64,000 bases of DNA from positions 62,001 to 126,000 of the forward strand of contig VMTE01000049.1 of NCBI GenBank assembly GCA_013791775.1, read 5' to 3'. The position numbers and the translations under genes were made by a program. The stretch is from Hyphomonas sp. Lineage in GTDB: Bacteria; Pseudomonadota; Alphaproteobacteria; Caulobacterales; Hyphomonadaceae. The notes below the pieces were generated by a model, which made no database searches, was not told the origin of the DNA, and was given only the letters and a program-made list of their open reading frames with translations. Below are positions 57,613 to 64,000 of the stretch, one piece after another; positions within the stretch are counted from its first letter, which is position 1; each line of letters starts with the position of its first letter.

Positions 57613-58824
57613 ATGCAATACGATCCGGCGCCCGCATCCGAAGAGTCGCCTTTCGGGTTTGATGAACTCTTCTTCTCGCGGACGGATGAGGCCGGTATTA
57701 TCCGGGCCGGCAACGCCGTGTTCCAGCGCGTCAGCCGCTACAGCTGGGATGAACTGCTCAACAAGCCGCACAAGATCATCCGGCATCCGGACGTGCCGCG
57801 CGCGGTTTTCCGGCTCCTGTGGAACACGATCAAGGCCGGTTCGCCGATCGGCGCCTATGTCAAGAACCGGTCCAAGGACGGCCGCCATTACTGGGTCTTC
57901 GCCATCGTCACGCCCATAGAGGGCGGCTATCTGTCGGTGCGCCTGCGTCCGTCGAGCGATTTCTTCCAGATCATCCAGAAGGTCTATCCGGCCCTGGCGG
58001 CGGACGAGCGGCGTGAAAATCTGGATCCGGATGCGAGCCTCGCTCTGCTCAGCGGCCAGATCCAGGGTCTCGGATTTGCATCCTATCCTGCCTTCATGGC
58101 GGCGGCGCTCGGCCGGGAACTGGCCGCGCGCGATATCGTCCTTGGCCGCCCGGTTGACCAATCCCTGCGCCATCTCGACGAACTCCGGGGCCTGGCGGAC
58201 GGACTCCTGCAGAACGCGCACCGCATGAAAGCGGCCTACAAGCAGAACGAGATCGTCCCGATGAATTTCCGGATCCTGGCCTCGCAGCTCGGGCAGGACG
58301 GGGACGCCATCGGCGTCATCTCGAACAATTATGTGCTTCTGTCGGACGACATGCGCAACGTCCTCGATCTGCTCATGCGGGCTGCGTACGAAGTTCAGCG
58401 GGCCATCAATGACAGCTATTTCCTCCTCGCCGTCGCGCGTGTGCAGTGTGAAGCGGCGAACGTGTTCCGGAATGAAGGAGACAGTACTTCCAGCTCGGAA
58501 GAGATGCAGCGGCTCGACCGTCAGGCGGCAGACTATCTCTCGCGCGCAAAGCTCAGCCTGACGGATATCGCGGTGAAGACGAAGTTCCGCGACTATTGCC
58601 TGGAGATGAACCGCCTTTCCACCGGGCTTGAAGTCATGCGTGTGGTCGGAAAAGTTGAATGCTCGCGCCACGTGTCCGTCAAGGAGCGGGTCGACAAGCT
58701 GCTGAGCGATCTGCAGACCTTCCAGATGGAAATAGCGAGTGCGCTGCAGGAGATCGACCGGATAAACCTGTCGATCGAGGCAGAGACCGCGGCCCTGATC
58801 AAAGAAGAGAAAATGGCGGCCTGA
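57613..58824 (+). CDS. PAS sensor protein, aerotaxis-receptor-like
   Basis: A 403-residue cytoplasmic protein. The N-terminal PAS domain has the Aer-type KIIRHPDVPRAVFRLLW, KNRSKDGRHYWV pattern used for FAD/redox sensing. The rest is helical. Around VPMNFRILASQLGQDGDAIGV (in parts VPMNFRILAS, GDAIGVIS) there is a resemblance to a chemoreceptor hairpin tip, but no membrane segment, HAMP or methylation-site pattern is seen. ATG 57580 is an in-frame alternative. Bounded by hairpin terminators on both sides. Confidence 0.75.
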   Translation: MQYDPAPASEESPFGFDELFFSRTDEAGIIRAGNAVFQRVSRYSWDELLNKPHKIIRHPDVPRAVFRLLWNTIKAGSPIGAYVKNRSKDGRHYWVFAIVTPIEGGYLSVRLRPSSDFFQIIQKVYPALAADERRENLDPDASLALLSGQIQGLGFASYPAFMAAALGRELAARDIVLGRPVDQSLRHLDELRGLADGLLQNAHRMKAAYKQNEIVPMNFRILASQLGQDGDAIGVISNNYVLLSDDMRNVLDLLMRAAYEVQRAINDSYFLLAVARVQCEAANVFRNEGDSTSSSEEMQRLDRQAADYLSRAKLSLTDIAVKTKFRDYCLEMNRLSTGLEVMRVVGKVECSRHVSVKERVDKLLSDLQTFQMEIASALQEIDRINLSIEAETAALIKEEKMAA

Positions 58825-58890
58825 CCGGGCCGGAATTTTTGCGGCCAACCCATCGCCGCTTGTCCGGATTCCCCGGCACCCAGACAAATG

Positions 58891-58916
58891 AAAGCCCGCT
58901 CTCTCGAGCGGGCTTT
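58891..58916. terminator. Bidirectional terminator
   Basis: A 10-bp perfect stem (AAAGCCCGCT with AGCGGGCTTT) with loop CTCTCG, having A-runs and T-runs on both sides. It lies between the convergent PAS and tricorn genes and can serve both. Confidence 0.85.
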
Positions 58917-58944
58917 CTGTTCTCTGGGGCTTGCTGCCTTCCGC

Positions 58945-61900
58945 CTACCTCACATCCTGTCCCGGCTCGCCCAGCGGGGGCAGGGGGCGGGGGGAGAAGC
59001 GGGGGATGGGCTCGGCCGCGATCTTGCCGTCCAGGTAGGCCAAGGCCCGGGCGATCTGGGCATCCTCGCCGAGATAGGCCGCGCGCGGCGGTGTATCCAC
59101 CGCGATGTCCGGCGACACCCCGTTGCCTTCCAGCAGCCAGCGCCCGTCCGCGCCGTACTGGGCAAACTCGGCTACGCGCGCCTGTCCGCCGTCCACCAGC
59201 GGGTTGCGGTCCGACAGCCAGATGCCCGCACCGGCCGTCCGTGTGCCGATCAACGGCGCCAGGTCCAGCGCCTTGACGCCGGCCGCAAAGGTCTCGCCGT
59301 CCGAATAGGTGCCCTCATTGATCAGTACGGCCAGGTGGCCCCGGAAGGTCTGCTGCATGTTGGAGTTTCCGCCCTTGCCCTCCGGCCCCGGCCAGTAGGC
59401 CCAGACCTTGCGCAGCAGCGTGCCGATGATCCAGCTGTCGATATTGCCGCCGCGGTTGCCGCGCACGTCGATGATCAGCCCGTCCTTGTCATGGTGCTCG
59501 TAGAAGTCGCGCGCGAAGCTCGCGACATCGCCCGCCCCCATGGCCCGCAGGTGGAGATAGCCGATACGCCCGCCCGATGCGGCAGCAACCGTGTCGCGGT
59601 TGGCCTGCACCCAGTCGAGGTAAAGCAGCTGGCCCTCGGCGCGCCGCGAGCCCGGCACCACGATCTCGCTCCGCTTCGCCGTGCCGCGCAAGAGGTCAAG
59701 GCGCACCTGCTGGTCCGCCTTCATCGTCAGCGCGTCCGCCAGCGCGTCCGGTGTTGTCACCGCCGCGCCGTCCACAGCGGTGATCAGGTCGCCCGGTTTC
59801 ACATCGACGCCCGGCCGCTGCAGCGGTCCCAGCGTGTCCGGCCGGTCAGCCTCGCCCGACAGGATCGACACGATCTTCACGCCGCCCGCGGCCGCTTCAT
59901 ACGTCGCCCCGAGGAATCCCGGCTGGCCGCCTTCAGCGTCCTTCGGCGTCTCGCCGGGCCGGATCTGGCTGTGCAGGATGCCCAGCTCGGCGGACATCTG
60001 CCCCAGCAGGTCATCGAGTTCGCTGCGATGCCCGACCCGTTCGGCCAGCGGCACGAACCGGTCGCGCACGCTGTCCCAGTTCACGCCGCGCAGGGCGGGG
60101 TCATAGGCAAAGTCGCGGTGCAGGCGCCAGGCGTCCAGCGCCATCTGCCGCCACTCGTCCTGCGGGTCGATGGCGGGGCGCCAGTCGGCGAGGCGGACAA
60201 GATTGGCCGACGGGTCTTCCGGGAAATCCGCACCCGGATCAAGGATCAGGAATTTCGCCTCGGCGCCTTCGCCGGCCATCACGAACAGCTTGCTGCCATC
60301 CGCCGACAGCGCGAAGACGGACGCGGCTTCCGCAAAGTCGGCGACCTTCGGCTTCTCCGCCGTGATCTCCAGCCGCTTCAGCGAAGGCGGGGTCTCCGCG
60401 CCCGTGCTTTCCAGCAGGAAGATGTGCGTCGCATTGGCGGCAAGGCTGATGTAATCGCCGGCCCGGACCGGAACTTCCCAGAGCCGCGCCTGAACGCCGT
60501 CCAGCACGATCTTCGCCGGCTTCGGCGTCTCCTCTTCGGGCGGCTGGGTCTCTTTTTTCTTGTCCTTCTTACCGGCCTTGGCGTCTTCAACGGCTTTCTT
60601 CGCCTCGTCCGCTTCGGCGGTCAGCTCGTCCGGCGCTTCGAACGGAAAGGCCGCCGACGGATCAAGTTGCAGCGCATAGAGCTTGCCGCGCGCATTGAAG
60701 GCCGGCCCCATGTTGCGGTCGCCCCAAGGCGCGCCGGGCGTGGCTTCGAAATTGCGGTTGGACAGGAAATAGAGCCAGGCGCCATCGGCCGAGAAGGCCG
60801 GCGCGGAGGATTCAAACTTGCCGGTCGTCAGCACTGTCCGCGTGCGCGTCTTCGTGTCGAACAGGATGACCTGCGGCATGTCGCGCGCATCAAAGCCGGT
60901 ATAGGCAAGGTATCGTCCGTCAGCGGACCAGGTGAATTCCTGGAAGGCATCGTCCGCGCTGCTCGGCGTCTTGTCGATCTCGGTGCGCTTGCCGGTGGCG
61001 GTGTCGAGTTCGAACAGCCTGCCGCGCTTGGTCGTGTACAGCAGCGTCGTTCCCTTCGGGGCCGGAAAAAGCCGCCAGACATAGTCCTGAGAGCCGGACG
61101 TCACGGACTTGCCGCTGCCGCGTCCGTCCGCCGGGAACTGCCAGATCTCGCCATACTTGCCGCTGTCGATGATCGCGAACACGCTCTTGCCATCCCCGCT
61201 CATCGCGGCCGAGCGAGCCCGGCTGCCGGCCGGAACGGCATATTCCACCCGCCGGCGCTGCCCGGTGAAGGCGGTCACGAACCGGCCGCGCGCCGTCACT
61301 GAAACCGCATCGCCCAGCGGCGCCAGGCGCACATCGGACAGGAAGTCGAGCGGCGATTCCAGCCAGCGTTCGCGCTTGAAATCGCCATCGCTGGTCAGCG
61401 TCACATGAAGCGCCCCGGTGACGCCGGAAGCGATATCGTACGTGTAAAGATCAGCACCGCTCTGATAGGCGATCTTTCCGTCTTTCAGGTAAGGCGTGCG
61501 CATCTGCCAGGCGGCGGACTGCGTGTGCTGCACCGGATCGTTGCCCATCTCGTCGACCGACCAGATATTGTCCGTACCCGACTTGTCGCTGACGAAATAG
61601 ATGCGCCCGTTCCACGCCATCGGGCTGCGGATCGGTGCGCCGAAATCAGCCGCCAGGCGCACCGCCTCGGCGTCGCTGCCTAGCGTATAGCGCCACAGCT
61701 GCGCCATCCGCCCACCCCGGTACTGCACGGCATTGTCGGAAAACATCGAGAGGCCATAGCGCGTGAACACCAGCGTCCTGCCATCGGCCAGCAGCGCCGC
61801 CTGGTCGGCCCCGTCCAGCGGAATGTCGGTGATCTTTCGGGTTTCCCGGTCGATGCTGCGCAGCCGGCGCGGGATCGGGCCGGGCAGGTTGGTCGTGCGG

Positions 61901-62268
61901 TAGAGCACACGTCCATTGTCCAGCCATCCGCGCACGCTCACCCCGCCGCCTTCATGAGTCAGGCGCACCGGCGCGCCGCCCGCCACCGGCATGACGTAGA
62001 TTTCCTCCGGGCCATCATAGGCCGCGTCGAAGGCAATCCATTTTCCGTCCGGCGAGATCACCGGGCGCGATTCGGTTTCCGGGTGCGTGGTCAGGCGCAC
62101 CGCCGCGCCCCCGCCAGCCGGCGCGCGCCAGAGGTCGCCCTCGCTCGCAAACACCAGCGCCTCGCTGCCGAGCGCCGGGGTCTGGTAATAGCCGGAGGTC
62201 TGCGCCGAGGCCCCCGCCGCCGCCAGTCCCGAAACCGCCATCATCAGCGCCAATGCCGAAATACGCAT
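58945..62268 (-). CDS. Tricorn-like serine protease (S41), exported
   Basis: A 1107-residue protein: signal peptide (cut near ASAQ-T), two beta-propeller regions with repeats of ISPDGKWIAF and WSADGRYLAY, a charged linker rich in Lys/Glu (KKDKKKETQPP), a core domain, a PDZ domain (VKPGDLITAVDG) and the C-terminal S41 domain. The catalytic Ser is in GTYSDGETFA, and the Glu-Asp charge network in DVRGNRGG. It degrades peptides, probably in the periplasm, as a tricorn homologue. Confidence 0.93.
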   Translation of the reverse strand: MRISALALMMAVSGLAAAGASAQTSGYYQTPALGSEALVFASEGDLWRAPAGGGAAVRLTTHPETESRPVISPDGKWIAFDAAYDGPEEIYVMPVAGGAPVRLTHEGGGVSVRGWLDNGRVLYRTTNLPGPIPRRLRSIDRETRKITDIPLDGADQAALLADGRTLVFTRYGLSMFSDNAVQYRGGRMAQLWRYTLGSDAEAVRLAADFGAPIRSPMAWNGRIYFVSDKSGTDNIWSVDEMGNDPVQHTQSAAWQMRTPYLKDGKIAYQSGADLYTYDIASGVTGALHVTLTSDGDFKRERWLESPLDFLSDVRLAPLGDAVSVTARGRFVTAFTGQRRRVEYAVPAGSRARSAAMSGDGKSVFAIIDSGKYGEIWQFPADGRGSGKSVTSGSQDYVWRLFPAPKGTTLLYTTKRGRLFELDTATGKRTEIDKTPSSADDAFQEFTWSADGRYLAYTGFDARDMPQVILFDTKTRTRTVLTTGKFESSAPAFSADGAWLYFLSNRNFEATPGAPWGDRNMGPAFNARGKLYALQLDPSAAFPFEAPDELTAEADEAKKAVEDAKAGKKDKKKETQPPEEETPKPAKIVLDGVQARLWEVPVRAGDYISLAANATHIFLLESTGAETPPSLKRLEITAEKPKVADFAEAASVFALSADGSKLFVMAGEGAEAKFLILDPGADFPEDPSANLVRLADWRPAIDPQDEWRQMALDAWRLHRDFAYDPALRGVNWDSVRDRFVPLAERVGHRSELDDLLGQMSAELGILHSQIRPGETPKDAEGGQPGFLGATYEAAAGGVKIVSILSGEADRPDTLGPLQRPGVDVKPGDLITAVDGAAVTTPDALADALTMKADQQVRLDLLRGTAKRSEIVVPGSRRAEGQLLYLDWVQANRDTVAAASGGRIGYLHLRAMGAGDVASFARDFYEHHDKDGLIIDVRGNRGGNIDSWIIGTLLRKVWAYWPGPEGKGGNSNMQQTFRGHLAVLINEGTYSDGETFAAGVKALDLAPLIGTRTAGAGIWLSDRNPLVDGGQARVAEFAQYGADGRWLLEGNGVSPDIAVDTPPRAAYLGEDAQIARALAYLDGKIAAEPIPRFSPRPLPPLGEPGQDVR

Positions 62269-62376
62269 GTCAGACCCCTGTAATCACTGCAGATACACCT
62301 TATCGCCGCGCCCCGCAGAGGCAACCCGGTGCCCGTCGGGGGCGTTCCGGAGAGGAGTGGACAGCCGCCGCCGGCG

Positions 62377-63774
62377 TCAGCCGTGATCGACGCAGTCGCC
62401 GGAATTGGGTGCTGACAGGGACCAGGTTGCGGTCAGATCGCTACCGGCCGCCGGCGCCGTGAAGGCGGCGAGCGCCGTCAGCAGCGATGCGTCCCGGCCA
62501 TACACGTCCGGGGCGTAGGTGACACTGCCATCGGCTGCCGGAAACGCAGTCAGGTAGACGACATGCACCGATATCGGCGCCGCCAGCGTCGCACGCGTCT
62601 CGGCGCCGGAGGCGAGCGCGGCGTCAATCCGCGCCTGATCCCAGCCGGGCGTACCCTCCAGCACCCATCCGGCCAGCGCGACCGGGTTCTCCACGCGGAT
62701 ACAGCCCGAGGAAAAGGTGCGCTGCGTCTGCGCAAACAGGCTCCGGTCCGGCGTGTCGTGCAAGTAGACATTGTGCGGATTGGGGAAGATCAGTTTCACC
62801 TGCCCGAGCGCATTGGCAGGCCCCGGTGCCTGGCGGATATGGTAGGGGAAGTTCGACCCGGACACTGAGGCCCAGTCGATTGCTGCCGCGTCCAGCACGT
62901 TGCCGCTCCGGTCGAGAACCTGGTAGCCGAGCCTCGGGATCGCGCCGGGTTCGCGCCGGAACTGGGGCAGCTTGTCACGCCGCGCGATGCTTTCCGGAAC
63001 ATCCCACCACGGATTAAACACGATGAACTCCATGGCGTCCGAAAACTCCGGCGTCTGACGGTTCAGCTGGCCGAAGATCGCTGCCCGGCGAGAGGCTTCC
63101 GTGTCACCGGAATAAGCGACCACCTCGAAGGTCGGGATATTGGCGAACACCTGGCGCGGCGTGGTCTCGCGCGGCAGCCAGCGCAGTCGTTCGAGACCGG
63201 CGCGCAGGCTGTCGATCCGCACCTGCGCGGCGGCGAGGTCGCTTTCCGCCGCAGGCAAGGACAACACGACCTCCTGCCGGGCGAGCTCTGCCTTCAGCGC
63301 CGCATAGACGGGCGAGGCCGGCGCCATCGCCTCCAGCGCCGCGCGGTAATCGGCTGCGCCGCTTTCGGGCGGCAGGCTGGCAGTCCCCTCCGCCAGTGTG
63401 GGGTCGGCCTCCCGGCGCGGGGCCATCGTCTTCGGATCAACGGCGCCGAAGCGAAGATGCGTGGCCGCCAGCCTCCAGGCCGCCTCCGGGTCGGCGGTGC
63501 TGGCCACATAGGCGGCGGGGTCGAGCCCGTGCGCCTTCAGCGCGGCGAGCGCGTCCCGCATCGCCCCGGGCCTGCGGTCAACAGCGGCCGCCTCGGGGCA
63601 GCTGGCAATATCGGCCTCGGCATGGGCCGCCACCGGACACGCTTTCACCAGCGTCATCTCCGGTCCCGCCGCTGCGCAGCCGGTCAGGACGGCCGCCAGC
63701 ACGGCCGCGCTCAGGCGCGCCGCGCAGCTGCGGGTAAGGGAAAGCCTGCCGGTGAGCCGGTGGGTCAAGATCAT
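62377..63774 (-). CDS. L,D-transpeptidase, YcbB-like lipoprotein
   Basis: A 465-residue protein: lipoprotein signal (LTGC, near residue 32), a helical scaffold with a GLDPAAY region, and a C-terminal YkuD catalytic domain. The active-site Cys is in SSGCIRVEN, with the His in YLHDTPD. It forms 3-3 cross-links in peptidoglycan or attaches proteins. ATG 63774 starts the signal; the frame open to 63882 is the leader of the nitroreductase region. Confidence 0.92.
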   Translation of the reverse strand: MILTHRLTGRLSLTRSCAARLSAAVLAAVLTGCAAAGPEMTLVKACPVAAHAEADIASCPEAAAVDRRPGAMRDALAALKAHGLDPAAYVASTADPEAAWRLAATHLRFGAVDPKTMAPRREADPTLAEGTASLPPESGAADYRAALEAMAPASPVYAALKAELARQEVVLSLPAAESDLAAAQVRIDSLRAGLERLRWLPRETTPRQVFANIPTFEVVAYSGDTEASRRAAIFGQLNRQTPEFSDAMEFIVFNPWWDVPESIARRDKLPQFRREPGAIPRLGYQVLDRSGNVLDAAAIDWASVSGSNFPYHIRQAPGPANALGQVKLIFPNPHNVYLHDTPDRSLFAQTQRTFSSGCIRVENPVALAGWVLEGTPGWDQARIDAALASGAETRATLAAPISVHVVYLTAFPAADGSVTYAPDVYGRDASLLTALAAFTAPAAGSDLTATWSLSAPNSGDCVDHG

Positions 63775-63817
63775 GGGCGTACTCCGAGCGTCCAACCCAT
63801 CTATGCCACCCTTGCGC

Positions 63818-64000
63818 CTAGTCCTCAAACCCCCGGAATACCGCAGCTTCGTCCACGGATTTCCGTTTCGAGACGACCGCATTGGCGGGGAAGGTGTCGT
63901 CCGGCCAGCCCATGGCGATACAGGTCTGGATGACCTGGTCGTCCGGGATGCCGGCTTCGGCGCGTACCACCGGGCTCTGCATGATGCCTTGCGAGTTGAT
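63818..64000 (-). CDS. Nitroreductase family protein, C-terminal fragment
   Basis: The last 60 codons of a gene running off the right edge. They read INSQGIMQSPVVR, GIPDDQVIQTCIAMG and FPANAVVSKRKSVDEAAVF, the normal C-terminus of an FMN nitroreductase (NfsA/NfnB type) with the conserved GxPDxxFPAN. The N-terminal FMN-binding half is outside the window. Confidence 0.9.
   Translation of the reverse strand: MNSQGIMQSPVVRAEAGIPDDQVIQTCIAMGWPDDTFPANAVVSKRKSVDEAAVFRGFED

Noticed and set aside
58888-61302. An 804-codon open frame opposite the tricorn gene.
   Set aside because: Shadow of the minus-strand gene: Arg/Gln/His-rich low-complexity translation and no domain.

Overview
The window is GC-rich and gene-dense. 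Its gene content points to an alphaproteobacterium, most likely of the Hyphomonadaceae/Caulobacterales type. The pointers are an alphaproteobacterial aa3 oxidase subunit IV-like protein, a COQ9 homologue beside rpsU, a DUF2794 protein, an NDUFAF5-like methyltransferase, a DUF1178 protein, a SapC-family protein, a Flp pilin and a perfect TTAA-N7-TTAA CtrA-type box. Genus and species cannot be fixed by reading alone.

1-36.2 kb is mostly ordinary chromosome. It holds a short-chain dehydrogenase, an acyl-CoA dehydrogenase, a DUF389 membrane protein convergent with a lipoprotein metallo-beta-lactamase, hisI, an enoyl-CoA hydratase/HMG-CoA lyase pair, secA divergent from a ppiC-argJ-mutT-pilin run, and a methyltransferase divergent from a comF broken by an in-frame TGA. 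These are followed by glutaredoxin, DUF1178, the oxidase subunit, an ABC exporter pair, an M61 peptidase, rpsU (which appears to start with ATA), COQ9, DUF2794, a DUF885 lipoprotein, SapC, DsbD, an alpha/beta hydrolase, ferredoxin-NADP reductase, rhodanese, thymidine kinase, gamma-glutamyltransferase, a P1 peptidase and a trypsin-like lipoprotein.

36.3-46 kb is accessory. A tRNA-Arg(ACG) gene is followed 5 kb later by a 49-bp near-perfect copy of its 3' part, which marks attL and attR of an island at 36,299-41,353. The island carries a LysR regulator, a CPBP protease, a HEPN-domain protein whose upstream partner is reduced to a C-terminal stub, a small unknown protein, and a Fic protein with an inhibitory motif and an array of operator-like repeats over its start. 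No integrase is visible. Beyond attR come a decayed CPBP gene, a beta-lactamase-like/PadR/HAAS-domain operon with an operator-like palindrome on its promoter, a hypothetical gene and a 0.5 kb gap.

46-64 kb returns to conserved functions. A sigma-factor-like gene runs into a four-PAS hybrid histidine kinase, which is convergent with an OmpR-type regulator. A PilZ protein is followed by a complete EF-P system: efp, with epmA divergent (apparent CTG start) and epmB overlapping epmA. Next come a membrane protein with a CHC2-like N-terminus, a fatty-acid desaturase behind the CtrA-type box, two paralogous VWA proteins (one cytoplasmic, one exported), a PAS sensor, a tricorn-like protease, an L,D-transpeptidase and the end of a nitroreductase. 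Six clear hairpin terminators separate many of these units.
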